7,641 bases of DNA from Deltaproteobacteria bacterium (GCA_030604545.1 JAUVVS010000086.1:1-7641); one strand, 5' to 3'. Positions 1 through 6,245 are shown, counted from the first letter of the stretch. A program made the numbers and translations. Notes: generated by a model not told the origin, from the letters alone.

Positions 1-63
1 ATTTTTGCCACACACTTTTCATTTGGGTTTGAGGAGACTAATGGCTGGAAGGAGGAAAAATGA
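1..63 (+). CDS. C-terminal tail of an unidentified upstream gene (partial)
   Basis: A frame open from base 1 ends in TGA at 61-63. It overlaps the ATG of the cytochrome b gene as ATGA, the usual arrangement of translationally coupled genes. Only about 20 residues are visible (they end ETNGWKEEK), so the product cannot be named. A rival reading exists one frame away: bases 3-32 read F-C-H-T-L-F-I-W-V-stop. That could be the end of a CxxCH haem-c motif at the C-terminus of a multihaem cytochrome c, a common partner of such cytochromes b. The few residues do not decide between the two. Confidence 0.35.
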   Translation: MFATHFSFGFEETNGWKEEK

Positions 64-893
64 TGATGCGACTTAAACGTTTCACTCGGGCCCAAAGACT
101 GTTCCACCTTTTATTGATGCTCTCCTTTGTTACTCAGTTGGTCACCGGACTATCCCAGATGTATATCGGAACCGAGTGGGGCCGCTTTTTGGCTTCCCTT
201 TTTGGCGGCTATAAAAGAGCGCTAAATATTCACAAGTGGGGCGGACTTTTCATGCTAGGCCTTTTTTTTATTCACGTGCTTTATATGCTTAAAAGGATCG
301 ATTGGCAACGCTTTCCGAAAAGTGTCTATGGTCCAGATTCCTTACTCCCCCGGTGGGAAGACTTCGGTCAGGTGCTCCAGCATTTGGGCTGGCTTTTGGG
401 GCTGAGCAGACCGCCGCGATTCGATCGCTGGGGTTATTGGGAAAAGTTTGATTACTGGTCCGTTTTTTGGGGAATAACCATTCTAGGCGGCACGGGTCTG
501 GTTCTTTATAACCCCATGGCATCAAGTCTTTATATGCCCGGCTGGGTGCTCAACGTTCTCTTGTGGATCCATCGCATCGAAGCAATCCTAGCAATGACCC
601 ACGTTTTTATCATCCACTTTTTCATTGGCCACCTGAGGCGACACAACTTTCCCATGGATTTGGTCATGTTCGATGGCAGCGTCGATTTGGAGAAGGTCCG
701 CCTCGAGAGGCCGGCCTGGGTTGAGCGTCTGGAACAACAAGGAACCCTGGAAGGGCTTTTGATCCAAAGCTCACCGCTTAGCATGCGCATTGTTTACTAT
801 GTTTTTGGTTCTGCGATCATGATCGGCTGCCTCTATTTGTTGGTCAACGGTTTGACCACTGGGGTAGAAATGATCAAATGGCTCATCCACTAG
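60..893 (+). CDS. Membrane cytochrome b, formate-dehydrogenase-gamma-like
   Basis: This is an integral membrane dihaem cytochrome b of the kind that passes electrons between the quinone pool and periplasmic or cytoplasmic redox partners (formate dehydrogenase gamma / Ni-hydrogenase cytochrome b fold). About five hydrophobic segments are visible, near residues 14-34, 58-78, 132-150, 163-191 and 243-266. Candidate haem ligands lie inside them: H16, H58, H72, H171, H181 and H186. The stretch WEKFDYWSVFWG (127-138) and the HLRRHNFPMD end of the fourth helix (191-200) are typical of this family. Three ATG codons stand in tandem at 60, 63 and 66. The Shine-Dalgarno GGAGG at 51-55 is 4 bases from the first and 7 from the second, so the second may be the true start. 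The dehydrogenase or cytochrome c partner is not visible and presumably lies upstream. The gene looks GC-richer than its neighbours. Family is fairly sure; substrate and partner are unknown. Confidence 0.85.
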   Translation: MMMRLKRFTRAQRLFHLLLMLSFVTQLVTGLSQMYIGTEWGRFLASLFGGYKRALNIHKWGGLFMLGLFFIHVLYMLKRIDWQRFPKSVYGPDSLLPRWEDFGQVLQHLGWLLGLSRPPRFDRWGYWEKFDYWSVFWGITILGGTGLVLYNPMASSLYMPGWVLNVLLWIHRIEAILAMTHVFIIHFFIGHLRRHNFPMDLVMFDGSVDLEKVRLERPAWVERLEQQGTLEGLLIQSSPLSMRIVYYVFGSAIMIGCLYLLVNGLTTGVEMIKWLIH

Positions 894-1058
894 CTCATAT
901 TCATTGATATATCCGGTTTCTTTTAATGAAAAAAAGCCGCAGTTGAATTCATGCCCCCTGAATAAATTGATAGACAAGAGAATAATAAAAGCCAGAAGCA
1001 TGCCGTTGACTTATTTAAAGATAAATTTAACTAATTGGGGAATAATATTACCTCATTT

Positions 1059-2135
1059 TTATGAAGTTGCATATGTATTTAAAGCCAACATATTATCAAG
1101 AGCCGTTTTAGATTCTGATTTTATATTTTCAGGTACTTTAACCACATTAAGCTGCCCTATACTTTCCAGGGACAACAAAAGGTTTCCAAGATTGATTTTA
1201 AACATATTGGGACATAAAGAATAATGTAGTTCCAAGATATTCTTGTGCGGATTTTCCATGGCCAAACGGTTGATCAGATTGATTTCAGTACCTATGATAA
1301 TCGTTGCATTTGGAGGAGCATCTTCCACGTATTTTACAATAAAACTTGTTGATCCCATCGCATCGGCCAGTTTGATCACTTCCTGGGTGCATTCCGGATG
1401 CACTACAATCCCGGCTTCGGGAAATTTTTTTCTCATTTTCAAAACATGTTCGGCTCTGAAACGGGTGTGGACGTGGCAATATCCATCCCATAGGATTAAC
1501 TTTGCCTTTTTTATTTTCTCTGAAGTATTGCCGCCGAAAGACTCGCCGGAATTCCATACGATCATTTCCTCAGGCAGAATCCCCATCTGATTTCCTGTAT
1601 TGCGCCCAAGGTGCTGGTCAGGAAAAAAGAAAATCTTTTCACGCTGATCAAATCCCCAGGAAAAGGCGGCCTGCGCATTTGATGAAGTGCAAACGGCTCC
1701 TCCGTAGCGGCCGCAAAAAGCCTTTATATGAGCATCAGAGTTCATATAAACAATGGGCATAATTACTTCTTCACGGACAATTGAAGTAATCTCTTTCCAT
1801 GCCCTTTCCACTATATATATGTCTGCCATATCAGCCATTGGACATCCCGCCTCAAATGCGGGAATCTGGACTATCTGATGGGGCTGAGAAAGAATTTCCG
1901 CACTTTCAGCCATGAAGTGAACCCCGCAAAAGACTATAAATCGAGCATCCTTATCTGAAGCCGCCTTTTGAGAAAGCCCGAAAGAATCACCCCGGCAGTC
2001 ACCTAGTTCAACGATCTCTTTCCGCTGGTAATGATGTGTGAGGATGAGAAGTTTTTCTCCCAATTCCTCTTTTAATTTTAAAATCTTTTCTATGATCTCT
2101 TTATCATTAATATAATCTTGTACTGCCTCTTGCAT
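1059..2135 (-). CDS. nadA: Quinolinate synthase NadA
   Basis: NadA condenses iminoaspartate with dihydroxyacetone phosphate to give quinolinate, the pyridine precursor of NAD, using a cytoplasmic [4Fe-4S] cluster. The family landmarks are present (numbered from TTG 2153; subtract 6 for the ATG): HHY at 40-42, FCGVHFMAE with C76, AVCTSSNA with C155, CHVH at 226-229, HPEC at 252-255, GTE at 288-290 and SLCPNM with C314. C76, C155 and C314 match the three cluster cysteines of the family. The longest reading starts at a TTG at 2153. The ATG at 2135 is preferred because AGGA lies 8 bases upstream of it, inside the would-be TTG extension; this gives 358 residues, within the normal range. No nadB or nadC is adjacent. 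The gene is convergent with the cytochrome b gene, and the 165-bp gap between them shows no clear terminator. Confidence 0.97.
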   Translation of the reverse strand: MQEAVQDYINDKEIIEKILKLKEELGEKLLILTHHYQRKEIVELGDCRGDSFGLSQKAASDKDARFIVFCGVHFMAESAEILSQPHQIVQIPAFEAGCPMADMADIYIVERAWKEITSIVREEVIMPIVYMNSDAHIKAFCGRYGGAVCTSSNAQAAFSWGFDQREKIFFFPDQHLGRNTGNQMGILPEEMIVWNSGESFGGNTSEKIKKAKLILWDGYCHVHTRFRAEHVLKMRKKFPEAGIVVHPECTQEVIKLADAMGSTSFIVKYVEDAPPNATIIIGTEINLINRLAMENPHKNILELHYSLCPNMFKINLGNLLLSLESIGQLNVVKVPENIKSESKTALDNMLALNTYATS

Positions 2136-2295
2136 TAAAACATTCCTTTCCAAAAAAAATTAATAACGTTACCAAAAAAGTAAAAGCTTGCCTTTTTTCT
2201 AATACAGACTAATGTCATATTCAGGGACCGCCCTAATTTAATAAAGTAAACGACGTTCTATAAACTGGTTTCAAAGGGCTAAAGTGTTACAAAAT

Positions 2296-2324
2296 AGTAT
2301 AAAAGTGCTTCAAGGCAATGTCAA
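2296..2324 (-). promoter_or_regulatory. Sigma70 promoter of nadA
   Basis: On the minus strand, TTGACA (2324-2319), a 17-base spacer and TATACT (2301-2296) form a near-consensus promoter pointing at nadA. Transcription would begin near 2289, leaving an untranslated leader of about 154 bases before the ATG at 2135. The leader has a small AGGG/CCCT hairpin at 2223-2234 and an AT-rich end. I recognise no NAD riboswitch or NrtR/NiaR site. The strong terminator at 2392-2431 isolates this promoter from the operon upstream. Confidence 0.6.
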
Positions 2325-2386
2325 GAAGGGAAAGAGGATCAGCCAAGTGAAAAGTTTTTTGATGCGCATGAGATCGATATTCTATC

Positions 2387-2520
2387 AAAAGAAAAACCCT
2401 CACCTATGCTTAAAGCAAGATGAGGGTTTTTCAGATGGAAGAAGAGCGGTTTTTCACATAGAATTTTGGCTTATTACTATGAAGAACCGCCCAATCTTAG
2501 GAGGTATGGGGCACATACCT
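2387..2520 (-). ncRNA. Candidate small RNA of about 134 nt with three hairpins
   Basis: This is a prediction from structure; I recognise no known RNA family. On the minus strand a promoter (2556-2527) places a start near 2520, and three hairpins follow. SL1 pairs AGGTATG (2520-2514) with CATACCT (2508-2502) around a 5-base loop. SL2 pairs GCGGTT (2490-2485) with AACCGC (2451-2446) and CATAG (2481-2477) with CTATG (2461-2457), with a short inner mismatch and a 15-base loop. SL3 is an 11-bp terminator stem followed by TTTTTCTTTT. The linker between SL1 and SL2 contains ACCTCCTAAG, which resembles the anti-Shine-Dalgarno end of 16S rRNA. The stretch has no convincing protein reading. It could instead be the structured 3' end of the metX operon transcript, or both. 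Confidence 0.45.
2392..2431 (-). terminator. Intrinsic terminator, strong and possibly bidirectional
   Basis: AAAAACCCTCA (2392-2402) and TGAGGGTTTTT (2421-2431) are a perfect 11-bp inverted repeat around an 18-base loop. On the minus strand the stem is followed by TTTTTCTTTT, a good U-tract. The plus-strand T-run is shorter. It would end transcripts from the metX operon and from the candidate small RNA before nadA's own promoter. Confidence 0.85.
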
Positions 2521-2526
2521 ATTTTT

Positions 2527-2556
2527 AATATATAATATCTTTTCAAACTTTGTCAA
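2527..2556 (-). promoter_or_regulatory. Promoter ahead of the candidate small RNA
   Basis: On the minus strand, TTGACA (2556-2551), an 18-base spacer and TATATT (2532-2527) match the sigma70 consensus at 11 of 12 positions. The expected start, near 2520, coincides with the first base of hairpin SL1. The region is AT-rich, so a chance -10 is possible, but the full TTGACA and the exact fit to the hairpin support it. Confidence 0.5.
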
Positions 2557-2567
2557 GATAAAAATGC

Positions 2568-2642
2568 TACAATGTGGTATTTTTTTAAAATTCAGCAATC
2601 TAACAGTCAAAATTCAAAAAGGGGGCGTTTTTAAAAGGTCTC
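2568..2642. repeat. Right half of a palindromic repeat; second copy at 7132-7273
   Basis: The right end (CAAAAAGGGGGCG, T-run, AAAAGGTCTC) matches the right end of the complete element at 7132-7273 almost base for base, with one A-run indel and a two-base change. The similarity continues inward with small gaps (GTATTTT, TTAAAATT, CTAAC) to about the centre of the full element. The outer left arm with GAGACCTTTG is missing. The repeat stops 3 bases beyond the stop codon of the MOSC gene and lies just upstream of the candidate small-RNA promoter. Confidence 0.65.
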
Positions 2643-2645
2643 AAC

Positions 2646-3077
2646 TTATGATAACAGTTTAATCCTGTCACCGCAGCATATTGTTCCTCCGGTGATCACC
2701 CGTGCAAAAACACCCTCTCGCGGCATTATACAATCTCCGGCCTGATAAAAGATGGCGCATCTGTTGTGACATTCTTTGCCGATCTGTGAGATTTCAACTT
2801 CGACGGAATTCCCAAGCTTAACTCGGGAGCCGATGGGTAAATTTATCCAGTCAATACCCAAAGTGGCGATGTTTTCTGCAAAATCTCCAAAAGTTACGTT
2901 AAGCCCATTTTTACGGGCTTTTTCAATACTTTCAGAGGCAAGAAAACTTACCTGTCGGTGCCATGCACCTGCATGGGCGTCGCCTATGAGCCCATGATTT
3001 TTTAAAAGTTTGGCTTCTTCCACCGGGACTTTGCGAGTACCCTTTTTCCTGCTTACTGCTATTGAGACAATTTTCAT
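2646..3077 (-). CDS. MOSC-domain protein
   Basis: A stand-alone MOSC domain of 143 residues. The family is related to the C-terminal domain of molybdenum-cofactor sulfurase and is thought to carry or transfer sulfur or bind the metal-sulfur cofactor; the substrate here is unknown. Typical features are GLIGDAHAG (29-37), the FGDFAENI segment (63-70), LPIGSRVKLG (80-89) and the conserved cysteine in IGKECHNRC (C103, with C107), followed by PREGVFARV. The ATG overlaps the stop of metW as ATGA (3074-3077), so the two are translationally coupled. It is the last gene of the HTH-metX-metW operon. A MOSC gene beside metXW suggests a sulfur-trafficking role, but that is inference from context. Confidence 0.88.
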   Translation of the reverse strand: MKIVSIAVSRKKGTRKVPVEEAKLLKNHGLIGDAHAGAWHRQVSFLASESIEKARKNGLNVTFGDFAENIATLGIDWINLPIGSRVKLGNSVEVEISQIGKECHNRCAIFYQAGDCIMPREGVFARVITGGTICCGDRIKLLS

Positions 3078-3709
3078 AAAGCACCCTTTCCAATTAGGAA
3101 AATACCGTATGTAGCCCGCAGATTGGGAAGAAATCGGATAATGTTTCCGCTTCTCTCCTGGTTATTTGTGTTGATGGCTACCTCTTTGATTATCCTAAAA
3201 CCTACATCTTTAGCGTATTTCCTAAAATCCTTGATGGTAATAACACGAATATTCGGAGTATTGTGCCATTCATATGGCAGCTGTTTGGTAATGGGGGCAT
3301 ATCCTTTAAAAAAAAGCTGCATCCTAATACTCCAGTGGCTGAAATTAGGGAAACTGACGATTCCTCTTTTCCCGATTCGCAGCATTGATCGGAATAATTG
3401 CGAGGGCTCATAAATTTGTTGAAGTGTTTGACTCAAAATAACGTAATCAAAGACATCATCGGGATAATCCAGTACCTCTTCATTGATATCGCCCTGGAGT
3501 ACAGTCAGGCCTTTTTCAATGCATGCGGCAACCCTGGCTTCGTTTATTTCGATACCGGTGCATGTCACTTGCTTGTTTTTTTTGAGAAAGTAAAGCAGAT
3601 TCCCTTCGCTGCAGCCAAGTTCGAGCACTTTTGAACCAGGCTCTATCCAAGAGGCTACTATTTGTAAGTCATAGCGAATTCCGTTATTTTTATATTTCTC
3701 TATAGACAC
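3074..3709 (-). CDS. metW: MetW, methyltransferase-like partner of MetX
   Basis: MetW is a class I SAM-methyltransferase-fold protein encoded next to metX in many bacteria. It is linked to homoserine acylation in methionine synthesis, though its exact chemistry is unsettled. The start of the conserved core is RYDLQIVASWIEPG (12-25). Motif I is VLELGCSEG (28-36), the acidic residue ending the second strand is E54, QGDI is at 72-75, and FDYVILSQTLQQI is at 87-99. These match MetW closely. The start is a GTG at 3709, inside the last 20 bases of metX, with AAAGG 11 bases upstream; an earlier start would go deeper into metX. The length of 211 residues is close to the usual size. Its stop overlaps the MOSC start. 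Confidence 0.94.
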   Translation of the reverse strand: MSIEKYKNNGIRYDLQIVASWIEPGSKVLELGCSEGNLLYFLKKNKQVTCTGIEINEARVAACIEKGLTVLQGDINEEVLDYPDDVFDYVILSQTLQQIYEPSQLFRSMLRIGKRGIVSFPNFSHWSIRMQLFFKGYAPITKQLPYEWHNTPNIRVITIKDFRKYAKDVGFRIIKEVAINTNNQERSGNIIRFLPNLRATYGIFLIGKGAL

Positions 3710-4856
3710 GTTCTAAAAAACCTTTAATCAAATCAGTTAAACGTTTACTGGGCAAGAGGAAAGCATCATGGCCCCACTGAGCCTCGATTTCACAAAAGCT
3801 TACATCCAGGCCGTTTTTCTTCATAGCCTGTACCATGGATTTGGATTGATAAGTTGGATAGAGCCAGTCGGAAGTAAAGGAAACAACCAAGAATTTAGCT
3901 CTAGCTTTTGAAAAAGCTTCTACTGCTGATCCGGAGCCGTGTTGTCTCTCCAGGTCATAATAATCAGCCGTCTTTGTAATATAAAGAAAGGAGTTGGCAT
4001 CAAAGCGTTCCACAAATTTTGAACCTTGATATCGAAGATAACTTTCCACCTGGAAATCAGCGTCGAAATTAAATGAAAAATCATTCTTATTTTGGAGTCG
4101 TCTACCAAACTTTATGCGCATGGACTCATCCGACAGGTATGTGATATGTCCGATCATACGGGCTACAGCCAGCCCAAGCTTCGGCTTTTCTCCGGAATAA
4201 TAATTTCCGTCGTTCCAATTCGGGTCAGCCATGATTGCCTGTCTGGCCACTTCATGAAAGGCAATTGCCAAGGCGGAATGTTTTGTTGTGGATGCTAACG
4301 GAATCGCCGAAACAACCATTTCAGGATATTGGGCGCACCATTCCAGCACCTGCATTCCTCCGATCGAACCACCGATAACTGTAAGGATTTTTTTAATTCC
4401 CAGATGATCCAAAAGTGCCCTCTGGGCCTTGACCATGTCACCTATGGTAACCACGGGAAAATCGAGGCCATAAGGTTTGACGGTTTTGGGATTGTAAGTG
4501 CAAGGGCCTGTAGATCCCATACAGCTCCCAAGGATATTGGAACAGATAACAAAATATTTATTGGTGTCGATCCCTTTGTCGGGGCCAACCATGATATCCC
4601 ACCAGCCGGGTTTAGGGTCATCCTTGCTGTAATAACCGGCAACATGAGAGTCTCCTGAAAGGGCATGACAAATAAGAACGGCATTGCTTTTATCTTTATT
4701 TAATTCGCCATAGGTTTCATAAGCAATTGTCACAGGTCCGAGCCTTGTGCCGCTCTCTAGGATCATTTCATTGGGCGGTTCGGCATAGGTGTACGACTTC
4801 TTCTTAACAAGTCCCACTGAAATGCCGTCTGCATCATGTTCAATATATTCACTCAT
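3690..4856 (-). CDS. metX: Homoserine O-acetyltransferase (MetX)
   Basis: MetX acylates the hydroxyl of homoserine to O-acetyl- (or O-succinyl-) homoserine, the acceptor for sulfide or cysteine in methionine synthesis. It is a cytoplasmic alpha/beta hydrolase. Counting from ATG 4856 (388 residues), the catalytic serine is S164 in IGGSIGGMQ, the aspartate is D330 in FTSDWLYP and the histidine is H363 in WGHDAFL. The HALSGDSH and GSCMGSTGP loops of the family are also present. The frame could be extended 12 codons to a GTG at 4892, but that extension (MMFFFPFLKQSK) is hydrophobic, lacks a ribosome site and overlaps the upstream gene by 44 bases. ATG 4856 overlaps the upstream stop by only 8 bases and is preferred, with coupling replacing a Shine-Dalgarno site. 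Acetyl versus succinyl specificity cannot be settled from motifs alone. Confidence 0.95.
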   Translation of the reverse strand: MSEYIEHDADGISVGLVKKKSYTYAEPPNEMILESGTRLGPVTIAYETYGELNKDKSNAVLICHALSGDSHVAGYYSKDDPKPGWWDIMVGPDKGIDTNKYFVICSNILGSCMGSTGPCTYNPKTVKPYGLDFPVVTIGDMVKAQRALLDHLGIKKILTVIGGSIGGMQVLEWCAQYPEMVVSAIPLASTTKHSALAIAFHEVARQAIMADPNWNDGNYYSGEKPKLGLAVARMIGHITYLSDESMRIKFGRRLQNKNDFSFNFDADFQVESYLRYQGSKFVERFDANSFLYITKTADYYDLERQHGSGSAVEAFSKARAKFLVVSFTSDWLYPTYQSKSMVQAMKKNGLDVSFCEIEAQWGHDAFLLPSKRLTDLIKGFLERVYREI

Positions 4857-5241
4857 TTTCGATTGTTTCAAGAAGGGAAAGAAAAACATCACAAGATCTA
4901 CAGATATTCATCTTTTCTTTCCAGGTCTTTTGAGCAGCACCTTCACATATTGTACCGTTAATAAACCAGCAAAGCTTACCGGCATTAAACTCCCAGGCCG
5001 GGCACTGTTTTTTTAGCTTGGGCGGGCATTTTTTTATTGTCCAGCACGATTTCTGTCCCTTTTTGATTCCTTTTATATGAGAGAGCAGAAAGAACATCTG
5101 CCGCTCCGCATGTGGTGGTATGAATCGCCATCCCTGTTCGTAGCTGTGTATGGCCTTAATAGATATTCCGAGTAGCTGTGCCATCTGTTTCTGTGTTTTG
5201 TTCATTTTTTTTCGAAAGTAGGAGAATTCTTTGCTGTCCAT
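4849..5241 (-). CDS. HTH protein with a cysteine-rich C-terminal domain
   Basis: A 130-residue protein in two parts. Residues 5-42 look like an XRE-type helix-turn-helix (KTQKQMAQLLGISIKAIHSY at 15-34). Residues 64-122 form a small domain with seven cysteines, C66, C72, C80, C91, C99, C114 and C117, in the spacing CX5CX7CX10CX7CX14CX2C, with two Cys-Trp pairs (C66-W67, C91-W92) and CPAWEF. The cysteines suggest a bound zinc or iron-sulfur centre or a redox switch; none of this is proven. It is the first gene of the operon and overlaps metX by 8 bases, so it is probably co-translated and may regulate this operon or the divergent sulfite reductase. ATG 5241 has AAGG 11 bases upstream. No specific function is recognised. 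Confidence 0.8.
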   Translation of the reverse strand: MDSKEFSYFRKKMNKTQKQMAQLLGISIKAIHSYEQGWRFIPPHAERQMFFLLSHIKGIKKGQKSCWTIKKCPPKLKKQCPAWEFNAGKLCWFINGTICEGAAQKTWKEKMNICRSCDVFLSLLETIENE

Positions 5242-5312
5242 GGGAAATTTAACCTTCTTTATATTGTTGAATAGTTAGTTTCCATGTTATCTATAAATAC
5301 AATAAAATAAAT

Positions 5313-5340
5313 ATTGTCACTATGTGGTAGTTTTTGTCAA
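5313..5340 (-). promoter_or_regulatory. Possible promoter of the HTH-metX-metW-MOSC operon
   Basis: On the minus strand a perfect TTGACA (5340-5335) is followed after 16 bases by GACAAT (5318-5313, four of six matches). A rival is the perfect TATAAT at 5352-5347, but its -35 region is poor (TTAAGT) and would lie inside the FNR-type palindrome. The region is very AT-rich, so the exact start is uncertain. Confidence 0.35.
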
Positions 5341-5366
5341 TAAAATATTATACAATTGTTATATTT

Positions 5367-5380
5367 TTGACTTAAATCAA
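5367..5380. promoter_or_regulatory. FNR-type operator in the divergent control region
   Basis: TTGACttaaATCAA differs by one base from the FNR consensus TTGAT-N4-ATCAA. Its centre (5373.5) is about 40.5 bases upstream of the start predicted from the -10 at 5402-5407. That is the class II activator position (-41.5) within one base. A similar palindrome lies at 6968-6981 in front of the Crp/Fnr gene, whose E-x-x-S-R recognition motif fits such half-sites. Confidence 0.6.
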
Positions 5381-5398
5381 AGTAAAATGGTTTTTTAA

Positions 5399-5407
5399 TG
5401 ATATAAT
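5399..5407 (+). promoter_or_regulatory. Extended -10 of the sulfite reductase promoter
   Basis: TGATATAAT is a perfect TATAAT (5402-5407) with the TG extension. No good -35 hexamer lies 17 bases upstream, as expected for an activator-dependent promoter; the FNR-type box ends 21 bases before the hexamer. Transcription would start near 5414, about 31 bases before the coding start. Confidence 0.6.
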
Positions 5408-5444
5408 TCCAATAAAAAAGAAAAAGTTAGAAAAATAAAAAAAT

Positions 5445-6245
5445 ATGAAATGGACATCAGGGGCTGAGTCGGCAGTTAATAAAGTTCCTTTTTTTGTAAG
5501 AAAGAAGGTTCGATCACGTGTTGAAAATGAAGCAACAGCGGCAGGAAAAATAGTCGTATCACTTGCTGATGTTAAGGCAACCCAGGCACGGTTTTTGACG
5601 AAAATGGGCTCTGAAATCAAGGGATATAGAGTCGATACCTGTTTTGGATCGAGTGGATGCCCTAATCGGGCGAACAGCGCTGACGGTTTGTTTAAAAAGA
5701 TAGAAAAGCTACTTAAAAAGGAAGATCTTTTAGATTTTTTAAAACAAAGGGTTAAAGGTGATCTTAAATATCATCATGAATTTAAAGTTACCTTAGCAGA
5801 ATGCCCCAATGCCTGTTCTCAGCCGCAGATCAAAGATATCGGGATCATTGGGGCTGTTATACCGATGCTTATAGATGAAGAATGTACCCTCTGCGAAGCT
5901 TGTGTTGAGGTGTGCATTGAAAACTGCATTTCCGTTGACACAAAAACAAAGACACCTAAGATCGATCATGACAGGTGCCTGAAATGCGGCAAGTGTATTA
6001 ATGTCTGCCCATCCGGAACGATAGCAACAAAATGCAAGGGTTTCAGAGTTCAGCTTGGTGGAAAACTTGGCAGGCATCCTAGACTTGCAAAAGAACTTGA
6101 TAGTATTTTCAACGAGGATGAAGTTCTTGCGATTGTTAAAAGATCTGTTGAATTATACAAAGAAAAGAGCAAGCACGGCGAAAGGTTTGCCGAAATTTTT
6201 ACAAGTAATGATTTTGATCTATTCACAAAACGGTTTTGTGAATGA
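5445..6245 (+). CDS. Siroheme sulfite reductase with fused ferredoxin domain
   Basis: A small sulfite-reductase-type protein of 266 residues. Residues 1-145 resemble the minimal assimilatory-type (low-spin) reductase of sulfate reducers: the N-terminus with KVPFFVRKKV (13-22) and the siroheme-[4Fe-4S] signature CX5C (C66, C72) then CX3C (C120, C124). Residues 144-195 form a two-cluster ferredoxin: C147, C150, C153, C157 and C178, C181, C184, C188. The ferredoxin would feed electrons to the siroheme for the six-electron reduction of sulfite to sulfide in the cytoplasm; nitrite is a possible alternative substrate. An in-frame stop at 5436-5438 leaves ATG 5445 as the first ATG; it has only a weak, A-rich ribosome site. 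It is transcribed away from the metX operon, with an FNR-type box upstream. Its stop abuts the stop of the Crp/Fnr gene. Family is sure; physiological substrate is inferred. Confidence 0.9.
   Translation: MKWTSGAESAVNKVPFFVRKKVRSRVENEATAAGKIVVSLADVKATQARFLTKMGSEIKGYRVDTCFGSSGCPNRANSADGLFKKIEKLLKKEDLLDFLKQRVKGDLKYHHEFKVTLAECPNACSQPQIKDIGIIGAVIPMLIDEECTLCEACVEVCIENCISVDTKTKTPKIDHDRCLKCGKCINVCPSGTIATKCKGFRVQLGGKLGRHPRLAKELDSIFNEDEVLAIVKRSVELYKEKSKHGERFAEIFTSNDFDLFTKRFCE

Noticed and set aside
904..1224. Plus-strand open frame of 106 codons
   Set aside because: It overlaps the 3' end of nadA on the opposite strand, has no ribosome site and resembles no protein; it is a shadow.
2136..2153. TTG start of nadA at 2153
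   Set aside because: It would place the Shine-Dalgarno of the better ATG inside the coding sequence and has no ribosome site of its own.
2223..2234. AGGGACCGCCCT hairpin as a REP element
   Set aside because: A 4-bp stem is too short to identify a repeat family from one copy; mentioned only as part of the nadA leader.
2454..2516. Minus-strand 20-codon frame inside the small-RNA candidate
   Set aside because: Its ATG falls within hairpin SL1, 4 bases from the predicted RNA start, with no ribosome site.
4857..4892. GTG start of metX at 4892
   Set aside because: It adds a hydrophobic 12-residue extension not expected for a cytoplasmic acyltransferase and deepens the overlap with the upstream gene.
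5352..5359. ACAATTGT palindrome in the divergent region
   Set aside because: Only 8 bp with no symmetry beyond; expected by chance in such AT-rich DNA.
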